A DNA stretch of 64,000 nt from Emydura subglobosa (lineage: Eukaryota; Chordata; Testudines; Chelidae). The position numbers and the translations under genes are program-made. The stretch lies in contig ML679956.1 in assembly GCA_007922225.1 (NCBI GenBank), forward strand, positions 76,969,775 through 77,033,774, in the 5' to 3' direction. Positions within the stretch are counted from its first letter, which is position 1; every line of letters begins with the position of its first letter. Shown piece by piece: positions 1 through 11,389 of the stretch. The notes beneath the pieces were generated by a model, which was not told the origin of the DNA, did not search any database, and saw only the letters and a program-made list of their open reading frames with translations.

Positions 1-66
1 TTTGAGCAGGCGGTTGGACTAGATGACCTCCTGAGGTCGCCTTCCAACCCTCATCTTCTATGATTC
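1..66 (+). mobile_element. CR1 LINE, 3' end only
   Basis: The window opens inside the conserved 3' terminus of a CR1 LINE: GGTTGGACTAGATGACCTCC, then the CTGAGGTC and CTTCCAACCC words, then a TCTATGATTC terminal repeat. The same terminus closes the much better CR1 copy near 28.2 kb. The body of the element lies to the left of the window. Confidence 0.85.
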
Positions 67-369
67 ATGTTGCTACCCAGCACACAGTACATGGAAATGT
101 GGTAGCAGCGGTCAGCTTAGTGAGACCCACAGGAAGAAAGAGACTGTGATTAACAGGAAAACAAAGCAACAGTTAGAAACAGAGCCAACGGGCAGCATGG
201 AGGGACACAGCCACTGGGAAAGCTGGATTTCCAGTCAAAAAACATTGCACAAGCATGGAAGCAAGAGCCGAGTCTGTATATACCGCTGACTATGAGGGAT
301 AAAAATGAGAACATGAAGGCAAAGCTTTTTTTACTATCTCATTGGGGTAAGAAGGATGAGAAACGAGTG

Positions 370-945
370 AGACGCTGTTGCCAGGAATAATGCCTGAAAC
401 ACCAGAAGTGCTGATAAAAGTGTTCGAGGAACCTGACCCCAGACAAAATGAGACTGTAGAGAGAGAGGTTTTTTTACGCAATATGAGACAGAGAAGAGGA
501 AATAGATACATTGCAGAGCTCAAAACTCTGGCATCCTCATGCAACTTCAAAGACATAAAAAATTCCCTAATTAGAGCCAGGATTGTTTGTGCACCATGTG
601 ATTGCAGCTTCCGGGAGAGATTCTTTAGAGAAACCACATCTAGCCCCAGAGAAATACCTCCAGACTGCAGGGGCAGGAGGGAAAAAGGCGCAGGAAAAAG
701 ATCAGAACCAGAGCAGTCAGTTGTGCAGAACAAGGGCACTAGCTCAAGCTAAAGGAACCCAGGAACAAGGCAGCAAGAGGCGAATTGAGAAGGGAGGCGT
801 CGTGGTCCAATGTACGTGCTGCAGAAAGCAACATAAAAGACAGAACGAAAAATGCCCAGCTTGTGGGCAATGCAGGAAAACAGAATCATTTTCTGTTCCA
901 GTTCGGCAGCTCCCCCCGGGAAGGAAGAAGCAGCAGTACGTGTGA
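370..945 (+). pseudogene. Gypsy gag remnant
   Basis: Two overlapping open stretches in different frames (378-752 and 583-945) together look like the capsid C-terminal half and nucleocapsid of a Ty3/Gypsy Gag. The first contains the words RYIAELKTLASSCNF and IKNSLIRARIV, typical of the region before the zinc knuckle. The second carries a Cys-rich segment (CTCC, CPACG) where the zinc knuckle belongs. The frame change between them and the lack of an intact N-terminal part show it is broken. Confidence 0.7.
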
Positions 946-1079
946 CGGTTGAGGACGTAGATCTTCCACCGAAGAGGGAAATGCCTGCAGTGTGACGTTA
1001 GCAGATGAAAAGACTCTCAACGGCCATACCAGGCGGAGGAAGGTTGCCAGACATTTAACTGCCGGATTTGCAGCTCTGC

Positions 1080-3470
1080 TGCTAGATCGATGACTGCTTT
1101 AATTCCAGCTGGATTATGGTGCAAGCTGCAGTGTAGCCCCAGCAATCTGGAGAAGCACCGACATTAGATGGGATAAATGTAACCAAGGGACGGTGATGTG
1201 CAATACAACCTTTCTGAGGCCAGCAGGCACCTGCAGACAGTTGGCAAGACAGCCATGAAACAAGAGACGCTATCGCCTGTAGTTTGCAGTTGTTGATACA
1301 CAAAAGTATACCCCACGGCTGGACAGCAGGGCCGGGGATCTGATCGTAGTGCAACACCACAATATTCTCAACAGGACAGAGGAGGGAGACAAGTCACCAG
1401 GGGGCCCGTCCAGCATTTAACAGAATATCAGGACCTCTTTCAAGGAGATGGACATCGAGAGGGCGAGTTAAAATCAGACATAGACTCACCCCCTCCTCAA
1501 GTGCAGCCCACGAGATACCACAACGCAGACTCCCATTAGCCCTGGAATTTGTGCAGCCACCGAAAAAGGAACTTGCAAGTCTTCAAAGGAGAGACATCAC
1601 TACACCCATTGTAAATAGCATGGAGTGCATCGGCAGTCTAGTGGTGGGGAGAAAGTCTCTGGGTGAAATGCATTGATCCAAAATGACTCAACAAAGCCCT
1701 AAAAAGAAGCAGTCACCCATTGCCAGTGACGGGGGATCTGCAACCTGACTTCTCTCAGACAAAAGTGCTCTCCGTTGGCAAATGCAAGGATGGGTTCTGG
1801 CATATCGAGTTAGATGAGCCATCCGGCCGACAACCTTTGCCGCACCTTTTGGACGATACTGCTGGGTCTGAATGTCCATGAATATCAGCCCTGCTCCGGA
1901 GGCATTCCCGTGTAAGCCAGGCGCTAGAGGGACTGCCAGGCATCAAGACGGTAGCATTTGACGTTCTTATTGCAGGAGGAGGAGATAACGAGGAAGAGGC
2001 AATCCAGGACCATGATACCAAGCTGTGACTACTACTAAACAGGTCCCAAGAGCAGCATATTACACTCAGTGCAGACAAGCTGACGTTGAGGAGAACTGAG
2101 GTCCCCTAAACTAGATATCTGTTGACTTCTGAAGGATTCTGGCCAGCCCCAAGAAACTGAAATGTCCAAACCAAAGGATGTGGAGGGATTCCAGTAGTGT
2201 TTGGATGGCCAGATATTTCCCCCAGATGCCAAGTACATCTCTCAGATACCTGTGACCCCTTCAGAGAGTTAACACACAATGGTGCAGCATGGGAATGGTC
2301 CCAGACCCAGGAACAGGCATTTGAAAGAGGAAAAAGTGAGGCACCAGTCCTAAAGTACAGCAGCCCTGCAGAACATCTAGGGCTAAGACGTGGTACCTCA
2401 GAAGGAGGCATAGGAGCAGCAGTGATGCAAAGCCAGCACCTCCTAGCACTGACTGACAGAAAGGAGATGTGCTCTTTGGAATGGAACCATTCCATCTGTT
2501 CCCCTTAGGCATACCGTGGACGTGCAGTCTGAGCACAAGCAGTTCGAAAACATCATGAAGAAGCCATGGCTGAATGCCCCCAAGGGACTACAATGCACGT
2601 CACTGAGACTCCAGAGGTAGGAGAGGAGGATAAGATGCTATCCAGGACAATCGCTACCATTGGCAGATACATCGAGCAGGTCATATCTTCCAGGAGGTAG
2701 AGACTAGCAACGTGCTACAGTATCTTTGCTTCTGCATCAAACAGGAGAGGGAGGCTGCAGGAAGTAAAAAGATTCATACTCCAGGGTTGGCCAGGGTGCA
2801 AGAAAAAAATGCTGTAGGAAGACCCCTTATGACCAGGGAAAGGATGAGTTGTGCGCACCAGACAGGACTGTGTCTAAAGGGGCTGGAGCAGTAATCCCAG
2901 CAGATTTGAGAGCTGACATCATGAGCCAGATACATGCCTGGAACCTGGGGACAGAGGCAAGGCTGAGATGAGCCGGGACATGGTTCTATTGGGCAGGCAT
3001 GAATGCCCAACTGAGAGAATACAGGGACCAGTACCAAGTGTGCGAAGAGTAGAGTGATCAGGAGACGCAACGATCTCATGAAATCCCAGCCAGATCCTGG
3101 GAAAAGGTCAGAACAGATCTGTTCATTTTAATGACAGGAACTCCATGGTCACAGTACATTACTTAGCCCACTGCCCAGAAATTGGAGATCTAGAGGACTC
3201 AGGCAAGACCTCTGATCAGGGAAGGGAAGGGACATTTTGCAAGGTCTGGCGTACCCGGCATGCTATGCTCGGACAAGGAACAACAGCACACTCCACCATC
3301 TGAAATCAAACGAGCCAGCAGCTAATGGGAATCTGAGCACAAGACGTCTTCCCCAGGGTACTCTTAAAACAGCGGGAAGGCAGAGTCGGCAGAAAAGACA
3401 TCCAAGAGCCTGATGGCAAAGGCGCCAGATACAGGAAAGATCCTTACCTGGCAATGTACAGGCAGATTAA
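1080..3470 (+). pseudogene. Gypsy pol remnant (protease, RT, RNase H, integrase)
   Basis: Scattered blocks in changing frames match a Ty3/Gypsy Pol. They are a DYGAS protease-like motif at about 1112 (the usual D[ST]GA altered), RT blocks including GFWHIELDEPS (about 1795) and ALEGLPGIKTVAFDV (about 1922), a TRRTEV-like RT tail (about 2085), AVMQSQ and ALTDRKEM RNase H words (about 2420-2465), and integrase words including GMNAQLREY (about 2998), CSDK (about 3266) and NSGKAESAEK (about 3368). The RT catalytic xxDD at 1957-1965 now reads F-D-V, so the second Asp is lost. Dozens of stops and shifts make it non-functional. Confidence 0.75.
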
Positions 3471-3937
3471 CGAACACTCAAAATTGAAAATGTATTGTAA
3501 CAATCAAGACGAAACACTTCAACACGTCGAAACGCAATTTGCTGTTTGAAAATGTCAATCTGGAATGAAAATTTTCACCACAAATCAAGATTTCAACTTC
3601 TAATATTACCATGCCACTTTATGCCAACACGCCAGTTTGAAACCAAGCCTTTCATTGCAACTTTCCCAGCAGAAAATTAAAAACTCTAATCAAAACTGTC
3701 CTTTTCTCAAGAAAAATTTCAATTTTGATGAAACCACATTTTCCAATGGGAAACTTCTTAATCAGAAGCTGTGTGGTTTTTTTTTTTTTTTTTTTTTTAA
3801 ACCAGTGCTACTAATTCCTTTCAATCAAGATGTTCATTTTGCCAGCATGCGTTCAGGTTTGTACAGCCTGTCCTGTGGCTTCACTGCTATTGTTGTTCGA
3901 GCTAGCTAGATCAGAGCTAGCTTGGGGATGTCTGCAA
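3471..3937. other. AT-rich stretch with a T22 run, no gene seen
   Basis: Between the Gypsy remnant and the next MITE lies AT-rich DNA with repeated GAAAA/TTTTC words and a run of 22 T at 3777-3798. Similar GAAATTTTTC-type words recur at about 9.1-9.5, 15.8-16.4 and 17.7-18.0 kb. This suggests an old, unclassified interspersed repeat. No coding signal is seen. Confidence 0.5.
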
Positions 3938-4190
3938 GTGGTGCAGGGCAGGTCTACAGTTAAAACGCTGAATCAGCACAGCTGCACCAATGCAGTGCAT
4001 AAGGAAAGACACTCCTACGCCAACGGGAGAGAGCTCTCCCATCAGCATAGTTCATCCACTAACCCGAGACAGGGGGTGGTTAAGGTCAGTATAACTACGC
4101 AGCTGGGGGGGGCTGGATTTTTCATACCCTTGAGCAACGTAATTGTACTGACACAGATTTGTCGTGTAGACATGGCCTGAGTCACAGCTT
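3938..4190. mobile_element. Non-autonomous hAT-like element
   Basis: The ends are imperfect inverted repeats: GTGGTGCAGGGCAGGTCTAC on the left and the complement of GTAGACATGGCCTGAGTCAC on the right. The identical 8-mer GTCTGCAA stands just outside both ends (3930-3937 and 4191-4198), as expected for a hAT target-site duplication. On the right it sits about 5 bp beyond the best inverted-repeat edge. The interior has the GGGAGAGAGCTCTCC palindrome shared with the elements at 50.7 and 58.2 kb. No transposase is encoded. Confidence 0.6.
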
Positions 4191-4198
4191 GTCTGCAA

Positions 4199-5305
4199 TG
4201 CCTGACCCTCCTGTCTGCTTCACACAGTGTTGCTCCATTGACAGCAGCTGGGTTAGTTCAGATATACACTGGCGTGAGCGAGATTCTCAGTCTGTGAACA
4301 CTAAAGCAAGGGAATCGCTGTTTTCACATCACACTTTAAGGTGGTGCGGCCGTGGAGTCCTTACCCTGCGCATGCCTCACAGTGCTCCTGGTCCAACCAC
4401 GCCGCAGAGCTGCTTTCCCGATTATCACAGCATAAAAAGAGCCCTTCTCCTGGATTTAGAGGGGCTGTCACCTCCTTAATCATGTCTGCATCAGCTTGCC
4501 AGAGCCCATCCACAATTATATGTCTTTAAAATAAAGAACCAGCAAACCAGGCAGTTGCAATGTTCCACAACTAGGGTGTGAAAGAGGCAAGCAGGAGTCT
4601 GCTAAGTATTATCACCACTTGCTACGTACAGTGTTCTTCTCAGAGTCCTGACTATACTGAGCTGAAATCTAAGGTTTGCAGAACCCCCTAGAGACAGAGT
4701 GAGACCCCAAGAGGTGTGGAGTGCCTGCAATTCCCACAGTGCAAGGACTGGCCCAGTGAACCCTGAACTTAACTGGAGTCACTAAATCACCTGTATCCAG
4801 AAGGAAAATGCCTGGAGTGAGACCAGCTAGGGCACCAAAGGTCTCTGAGCTGCATACTGAGGTAAATTGCACCTTGGACTATATTAAGCAAGTGTTACCG
4901 CAGAGCACAGACAGAGATAGGAAAACACATGTGCAAACAGAGCCAGTGCTCCAATCACAGGCAGTATGCTTTGACTGCAGAGACAGCCCCGGGCTTTGAA
5001 CACATCCGTTAGCCTAGCTGTGGTGTGAGCAGCCACACCGCATAGCCCTGTCCAAGTCGCCGTGTCCTGACGGCGGCTGTGCGCCCGTGTGCATCGCTGG
5101 GACTGTTGGGGGCGCCTCCCAGGGGTCTCTGCTGCACCGAGCGGTGCTGCTTTGTGATTCTTCCCCAGTGAACTGCGGGAGAACTTGTCCATCTTTCAGG
5201 GCACATAGGTGGCATTGTGGGGAAACTATGGTCACCCAAGTGATTGAATCTAGGTCCTCTCTGCCAAGGTGGGATTGCTGTAACCCACGTGCCAGCTAGC
5301 CCAGG
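4199..5305. other. Intergenic, no feature recognised
   Basis: Moderately GC-balanced DNA with only short chance reading frames in both directions. The 5020-5250 part is slightly GC-rich with several CpG. I see no splice-bounded coding exon and no known repeat end here. Confidence 0.4.
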
Positions 5306-5612
5306 TTGAAAACACTACTTGTGTCAGGGGGGGAAGCCTGGGCTAGTGCTGCTGTGAAGACATATCCATCGGAGATCTGGGTTCAATTCCAGTGTTCACC
5401 ACAGACTTTTCTTGTATATCATTTAATCTCTGTGTCTGTTTCCCTTCTGTGCAGCCACTGTATGTGCTATTTGGATTATAAAATCTTTGAGGCAGAGACT
5501 CTCTCTCTGTGTGCTTGTCCTGCACCTAGTGTTCGTACAGCACCTAGCGCAATGGGGTTATGGTCCATGACCAGGGCTCCAAGGTGCTCTGGTAACACAG
5601 ATAAAGACTAAT
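5306..5612 (+). repeat. tRNA-derived SINE with LINE-like 3' tail
   Basis: A head with a good B box (GGTTCAATTCC at 5380-5390) is followed by the CTCTGTGTCTGTTTCCCTTC body. The tail includes AAATCTTTGAGGCAGAGAC and GTACAGCACCTAGCGCAATG. This architecture recurs throughout the window, in both orientations. It fits a Pol III SINE of the turtle/amniote tRNA type; the family name is not certain from sequence alone. Confidence 0.7.
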
Positions 5613-5664
5613 AGTGGGGCTCTGTCAGCTGGGGCCTCTAAGCACTATTGAAACATAACAACAA

Positions 5665-5830
5665 GGAGCATAAGAAAGGTCATACTGGATGAGACCAATG
5701 GTCCAGTTAGCCCAGTATCCTGTCCTCTGAGATGGGACAGAACCAGATGCTTCAGAGGAAATGAACAGAACAGGCAATTGTTGTGTGATCCTTCCCCTGT
5801 CATCCAGTTCCAGCTTCTGTCAAATATATC
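5665..5830 (-). mobile_element. CR1/L3-type LINE 3' fragment
   Basis: Reverse-oriented CR1-like 3' end. The plus strand reads CATAAGAAAGGTCATACTGG, then words such as GACCAATGGTCC and AGCCCAGTATCCTGTCCTC. This is the complement of the 3' tail that ends in a TTCTTATG repeat. The same tail is seen again at 13.16 kb, and the plus-strand body of a related element at 44.8 kb. Confidence 0.7.
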
Positions 5831-6429
5831 CCTCTGCTGGGAAATAATTGAATGCTTAGGACCAGAGAATAGTTTGTCCAGAGGAAAATAAATAGTCCTG
5901 TAACTTTATTTTAATTGGCTCCCCCATACTCCCCGCTAAAAATATGTCATTGCTATACAGTGCCAAGATACTATTAAGGTGGGGCTCTACCTTGGATGCT
6001 GAGAGTGAAATCTTGACCCCACTGAAGGCAACCCTGAGTCTGCAGGAATGGCACCATGATTGTGTCTCGTTTGTTTTCAACTGATATTTGCTCCGGTGGC
6101 AAGTAAAAGGAAGTTATTTCATAACTGCCCCACCACACAACCGCAGCCTGGGCTCTGACAGGCGCGCTGCGCTCTTTCCACTTGGCATTTCATCTCCAGT
6201 AGAGGTTCTGCCTTCTGATACAGCCCCCCAATTGCCCTGTACAACCTCACGTGTCTTCAGACACCACCCGCGGCTGTCCCAATGTAACCCTCTGAGTCTT
6301 CAATGTCTTTGCCCAGGGGTCACTGAGGGCACTGTGTGAGATGGAAAGAACAGCTAGAAACTAGACCAAGGGAATCATGTCCGTTTTGCATAAGATGATG
6401 AGCAGCTGTTAACTGGGATAATTAGAGGC
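5831..6429. other. Intergenic, no feature recognised
   Basis: Unique-looking DNA without a coding exon, repeat end or RNA gene that I can identify. The open frames here are short and lack splice context. Confidence 0.35.
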
Positions 6430-6680
6430 TCCGACTGAAATCAGGGCTCCATTGTACTAGGTGCTGTACATCTCCGTAGTGAAAGGCAGACCATGTTGTG
6501 AAGCGTTACAAGCTAAATCGACAAGACAGACAAAGGGCATATCATCATCATCATTTTGCACATGTGGAACGGAGGCACAGAGCGATGAAGGCTCTAATCC
6601 TCAAAGGTATTTTTCTGCCTCACTTCCATGTGGGCTGAAAGTACTTTGCACAGGTCACACAGCAACTAAAGTTAGATCTC
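6430..6680 (-). repeat. tRNA-derived SINE, reverse orientation
   Basis: Complement of the SINE tail and body: CAGGGCTCCATTGTACTAGG, GGTGCTGTACA, then TACAAGCTAAATCGACAAGA and GGAACGGAGGCACAGAG. The head is too diverged to place the B box. Confidence 0.6.
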
Positions 6681-6711
6681 GTGAGTCTCAGGTATATCTG
6701 CGGCACAGCTG

Positions 6712-6955
6712 CTGGGTTGTAGCACAGACACTTCCTACATTACTGGAAGGTTTTTTCCATCAGTGTAGGTAATTCACCTCTTCGAGGGGCAGAAGTAGCT
6801 AAGTCAACGGAAGAATCCTTCCATTGGCCAATTGTGTCTACAATGGGGGTAGGCCGACCTAGCTACAGTGCTCAGGATGCAAAATTTTTCAGAAGCCTGA
6901 GTGACGTATACAGGTCAACATACGTTTTAGGTGTAGATCAGCCTCAATCTAATGT
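6712..6955. mobile_element. hAT-like MITE, diverged
   Basis: The right end TTTTAGGTGTAGATCAGCCT is the complement of the GGCTGRTCTACACYTAAAA terminus common to several elements in this window. The interior holds AAGTCAACGGAAGAATCCTT and TAGGCCGACCTAGCTACAG, shared in outline with the copy at 63.1 kb. The left terminus is poorly preserved, so the start is approximate. Confidence 0.5.
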
Positions 6956-7006
6956 GGCAGCTACAAGACCATTCTTCTGACATCCATGGCAGAGTAAGCA
7001 CTGCTC

Positions 7007-7268
7007 TGACCTGGCACACGCTTAAAAATTAGCGTGAACTAGCTCCGTCGCTCAGGGCTGGGAAAAATTGCGTGCCCTGAGAGCTGGATTTAAGTCGACC
7101 TCAACCTCGGGGCAGATACAGCCAGTGGATGGACAAATTCCTCTATTGACCCAGCTACCACCTCTCGGAGAGGCGGATTAACGACATCAGTGGACAATCG
7201 CCATTACATTACAGCCCTACAGCCGCATGTACCGTTGCAGTGACTGCAGTGTAGATGTCCCATCCGGA
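7007..7268. mobile_element. hAT-like MITE, diverged
   Basis: The left end CTGACCTGGCACACGCTTAA and the right end CAGTGTAGATGTCCCATCC resemble the inverted termini (CTGGTCTACACTTAAAA) of the MITE group. The CTCTCGGAGAGGCGGATTAA stretch inside matches CTCTCGGAGAAGTGGATTTA in the 63.1-kb copy, so the two are probably the same family. Confidence 0.55.
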
Positions 7269-7860
7269 TAACAGGGAGTATTGGGCTGTGAACTGCAGCC
7301 CATTTACACTTAAACAGTAAAAATCCTATGGCCCCACCCAACTCGAGCCATTATTTCTGTGTCCTCAGGCTTGCACTTTTTTCCCACATGCTATTCAATT
7401 CATTATTCGCCAGTTCCAAGTATAGCAAATTGACAGAGTGAGAAAAATCTAATTTGGAGTTGGTTTTGGCTTCCCTCATGGTTGGACACGTTTGGAACAG
7501 GTCCTTTGTGCTTTGTTACAGCAGACAGCCACGGGATATTATTTCAGAGAGCCGTTAGCTACAAGGCTAATGGTAGAGGGAGCACAAGCTGCTGAAATGC
7601 ATCATTTTCATAGCGCCATAAAAACAAATGGTGGAGAAACACTTGGCTAATAAACACGGAGCTACAGAAAGGTGATGGCGTTTTCCCCCTGCTCCCTTGG
7701 ATCTGTGACTCTTTTCTTTTCAACCTGTGCAAATCCTAGAATGAGAAATATTGCTCTTCACCCGCATAATGAAATGTCTTGGGCCGACTTAGTGTAAAAA
7801 AGAAATAGAGGGAGAGGAGGGAAAAGTTGCATGTGAATGTATATATAAATATAGGCCTAC

Positions 7861-8250
7861 AGGGCCCTAACCAAGAGCAGGGCCTCATTGTAGAAGGTGC
7901 TGTACAGACACACAGGCTAGAACTATGCTGAGGCCAGCGCTGTAAATGGCAGCGTGTGTAGCTGTCTGCACTAACCTAGCTAGCTAGGAATAGAGAGGAG
8001 GAGGTTGCCTCAGGGGTTTCACTCGGCTGCACAAGTGAGTATGTACCCAGAGGGAAGACAGTCCAGGCTAGGAAGAGCTAACAAGCTAAAAAGACAAGAC
8101 AAATGAAGAGAATTGATATCCCCCTTTTATAGATGGGAAACTGAGATGCAAAGAGATCTGCCCAGGTCGTAGAGTGAATCTGTGGCCGAGCCAGAAACTG
8201 AATGCACATGTCCTGGGTCCCAGCCCAGTGCACTGATATGATGATTGCTG
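7861..8250 (-). repeat. SINE in reverse orientation, split by an insertion
   Basis: The complement of the SINE tail (GGGCCTCATTGTAGAAGGTG, CTGTACAGACAC) is at about 7880-7912. It continues at about 8073 (AGAGCTAACAAGCTAAAAAG, then GATGGGAAACTGAGATGCAA and CCTGGGTCCCAGCCCAGTGC). The roughly 150 bp between (about 7915-8065) does not belong to the SINE and is probably a younger insertion of unknown family. Confidence 0.55.
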
Positions 8251-8259
8251 ATTATTATT

Positions 8260-9780
8260 TATTGATACTACTAGAGTGTCTTGGCGCCCCAATATTGGGC
8301 CAGGAGTCCGTTACTCCTCAAGTCAGTTTTTTCATTTCCCTTGGATATATTGATTCCTTTTGTTTTGTGTGTTAGAAAAAATTCTCTAGGGAAGGTAAGG
8401 GGCTGGCACAGGTACTAGAGAGAGAGTGCTAAATAAAACATCCACATTGAGTAATTGTTCTTAGCATGTGAAAGATCTCCAGGTTCTTGACTTTATTAGA
8501 GGAATCATATCTATTATTAATATTGAGCTGTTATGAAGTGATTTAGGCACATTTGAGACTAGGACTTAGATGCTTTTGATTATTTTAACCACTATCTTTT
8601 CCAGTGTGAATCATTTCCCCACATTTACTCCATGAGTGAAGCAGACTTTCTTCACCAGTCAGTCGTCTTTATCTTGCTGCAGTTATCCACATCAGCATGA
8701 GGAGGCAGTAGACAGCCACATTGCCTTGTCTTTTGCTGCGGTTGGAATGACAAAATACTTATTTTCTAGTGAAAATATTGTTAAAAACCTATATATATGT
8801 AAAAAGAAAATAACAAGCAGTTCATACTCTAGAGCTGTTTCAGAGAACACTGGATTATACAGGAGAGCAGTTTTGTCAAAGTGCTTTCTTTTTATTGGAT
8901 GAATAATGTAGAAGAATTTCATGCAGATAACTGAATACTGAATATTTTGTTCTCTGACATGTTTTCATCTGTAAATCAAGCAAGCTGGAGGTGATTTAAT
9001 CAATTATTTTATCTGGGAAAAAAACACATGAAATTATGTAAATTATGTAATTTTTTTGGATGAATATACTTTACATTTAAAAAGTAAAAAAATTTCTATT
9101 GCAACTTTCTTCTGGACAGAAAATTGCCTTTTCAGGAAAAAACAAAGGGTTTTTGTGTGTGTGAAATTGTCATTTTGGTTGAAATTTTTCACTTTTCAAA
9201 ATGAGGGGAAAAAATTGTACTGAAGTGGGGAAAAATACTTTCCATCATTTCTTTACGTTTTCTCCTTTTTTCTGGTGGAAAAAAAGTTAGTCAAAGACAA
9301 TTCCCTGCTCCCCCCCCCGCGCACGCACACACACACAGACACTGAACTATTTTATTTAAATTATTTTGAGATTTTTTCCATTGAAATGATAATGATAAAC
9401 AAAAAAGTTCAGGGAAAATGTGGAATAAAATTAAAAATTTTCATTTTTCAGTTTTTTTCATGAAATGTACTATCTTTTTTCAACCAACTCTGTTTGACTT
9501 TATTTTAAATGTAGAGAAGCCACCAGCCAGAAAACACTAGCAAAGGCTGTTTCACTCTGTGCTGTCAATGATATGTGGAATCACAGATGTTCTTAAACAG
9601 GAGGCATTTATGAAAGAGAACAGCTACTACTAGAGACACAAGCAATCAGACTTCCACTTCACTTGAGTTTCAGCTTTGTCTCTCTTGTTTACCAGGGGCC
9701 ACGCCCTTTCTGCAACTCTACACACCACAGACAGGCTGAATAACATTCCTAGTGGTTGAATAACATACTGCAAGTAACCG
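8260..9780. other. AT-rich intergenic DNA, low complexity
   Basis: AT-rich sequence with many homopolymer runs. The 9070-9490 part is made of GAAAATTTTTC-like words on both strands. A short CA-type tract (GCACGCACACACACACAG) lies near 9322, after a C run at 9311. No exon-like structure was seen. Confidence 0.45.
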
Positions 9781-9787
9781 TATCTTA

Positions 9788-9985
9788 TCTAAAATGATAG
9801 CACTTTCCAGCATACATCTCAATGTGATTTATAGATGTTAATTGGCTGGGTTGCAAGATCCCATTGACACAGGGAAGTAGTATTATCCCCATTTTGAGGA
9901 TGAGGAAACTAGAGCCCAGTCCAACGCCTGGTGAAGTCAAGTGACTTGCCCAGTGTTATCCAAGAAGTCTATTAAAAATACACAA
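9788..9985 (-). repeat. SINE (MIR-like body), reverse orientation
   Basis: Complement of the conserved SINE core: TATTATCCCCATTTTGAGGA, GAGGAAACTAGAGC, then GTCAAGTGACTTGCCCAGTG. This core recurs at 16.48, 34.5, 48.2 and 61.4 kb. It is typical of tRNA-derived CORE/MIR-type SINEs. Confidence 0.65.
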
Positions 9986-10529
9986 ATAAAGTCCAGACGC
10001 TCTGAACTCCTGTCCTGACATTAAGCACATGATCAGTCTACATGTTAAAATAAGACAGCTTCACATATGTAAGAATCAACAGAGGAAAGATTTTTTTCTT
10101 TGGTACTCTTAATTTTCAGTTGAATTCCAAATATTTAGTTACTGGTAGTTGTCTTTCTCCCCAGGGAATTTAATGCTGATGAAAGGTGCTAGGAGTAAGT
10201 TGAATGAAGTCCTCTAATCAGCCAGAGAAATGTCACAGCAGAGAGTGAATCAATGCGAGTGTGATGACCTCCATTTTGGCAAAGGCCAGGAAATCCAGAG
10301 TTAGAAGTACAAGTCTTTACAGCTTGAGCAGAAGAGCCATGCTCAGATGGATCACAGGCAGAGAGGAGCACGTAACACTCACTGACCAGTGGCTTTCACT
10401 AGCTTCCCCCCTACTGCACCACATCTGGGCCTCAGTCATGACCTAGAGGATCTAACTCTAAAAATGAGAGGATAATACCGTCTCTGTGGCACAGTCTATC
10501 CTTGGTATCTACCATGACTCTGCTAGCTG

Positions 10530-10700
10530 TGGGGGAAAGATGATTTTGTGCTTAAGGCATACGACTGGAACTCTGGAGATGTAGATCCTATGCCCAGTTT
10601 TACTCCAGAATTCCTTGGCCATATCCTTCCGTGCCTTATCTGCACAATACAGGGGTGTTGTGAGGCTAAATCCATGAATGTAGGGTCAAAATTAGAAGAG
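10530..10700 (+). repeat. tRNA-derived SINE, degenerate
   Basis: The GGGAAAGATGATTTTGTGCT start resembles the SINE heads at 22.25 and 36.02 kb (GGATGACCTTGTGGTTAA, GGAAGAATGGCTTTGTGCTT). A body with CCTTATCTGCACAATACAGG follows. The B box is degraded. Confidence 0.5.
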
Positions 10701-10912
10701 CCAAGGCCTAAAACAAGAGTAAACTAACTAGGGACATGAAGGGTAACAAGACAACATTTTACAAATGCAGTGGAAGCAAGAGGTAGGCCAAGGACAGGGT
10801 GGGGACATTACTCAGTGAGGAGGGAAAGAGAATAACATGAAACGCAGCAATGGCTGAAATGTTCAATGCATTTTTTGTTTCCGTTTTCATCGAAAAGGTT
10901 AGTTGCGATTAG

Positions 10913-11389
10913 ATGACAAACCTAGTGAACGTCAGTGTAAACGGGGCAGAATCTGAGGCTAAAATAGGGAAAGAACCAGTTAAGGATTACTTAGACAAGC
11001 TAGATGTCTTCAATTTGGCAGGGCCTGACAAGATACATCCTGGAATACTTATGGACCTGGCTGATGGGATCTCTCAGTCATTAGGGATGATCTTTGAGAA
11101 CTCGTGGAGGACGGGAGAGATCCGAGAGGACTGGAAAAGGGCAGATATGGTACCTATATATACAAAGGAGAATAAAGACTATCCAGGGAATTACAGACCA
11201 GTCATCTTAACTTTGGCACCCAGAAAGATAATGCAGCAAATAATCAAACAATCAATTTATAAGCACCTAGAAGATAATAAGGTGCTAAGTAACTGTCAGC
11301 AAGGATTTATCACGAACAAATCATGTCAAACCAACCAAATATCCTTCTTTGACAGGGTAACAAGCTTTGTGAATGGGGGGAAGCCATAG
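10913..11389 (+). pseudogene. CR1 reverse-transcriptase fragment
   Basis: This open stretch encodes the N-terminal part of a non-LTR reverse transcriptase: GPDKIHPGILM, then WRTGEIREDWKRADMVPIY, then NYRPVIL and HLEDNKVLSNCQQGF. These are fingers-subdomain motifs of CR1-clade elements. A stop ends it just before the palm motif, whose remnant (a degraded [10 protein letters not shown] equivalent) follows in another frame at about 11405. It is a truncated relic, not a host gene. Confidence 0.75.

Larger units (their letters stand above)
130..3470 (+). mobile_element. Degenerate Ty3/Gypsy LTR retrotransposon (gag-pol remnant)
   Basis: All three forward frames, read in turn, give a decayed Ty3/Gypsy gag-pol in canonical order. 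There is a gag core (about 370-700), a zinc-knuckle-like Cys cluster (about 811-875), a retropepsin-like DYGA motif (about 1112), reverse transcriptase (about 1440-2110), an RNase H-like stretch (about 2230-2500) and integrase (about 2890-3440). Frames shift repeatedly and many stops interrupt it, so no part is functional. I could not identify flanking LTRs; the left side abuts a CR1 tail and the right side runs into AT-rich repeat. Family assignment is by remembered protein motifs, not by a search. Confidence 0.8.

Noticed and set aside
378..945. A possible domesticated gag gene
   Set aside because: The open stretches are in different frames, short, and sit in order with other broken Gypsy domains, so they are remnants and not a preserved host gene.
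3830..4180. 116-codon plus-strand frame
   Set aside because: Most of it is the non-coding interior of a hAT-like MITE.
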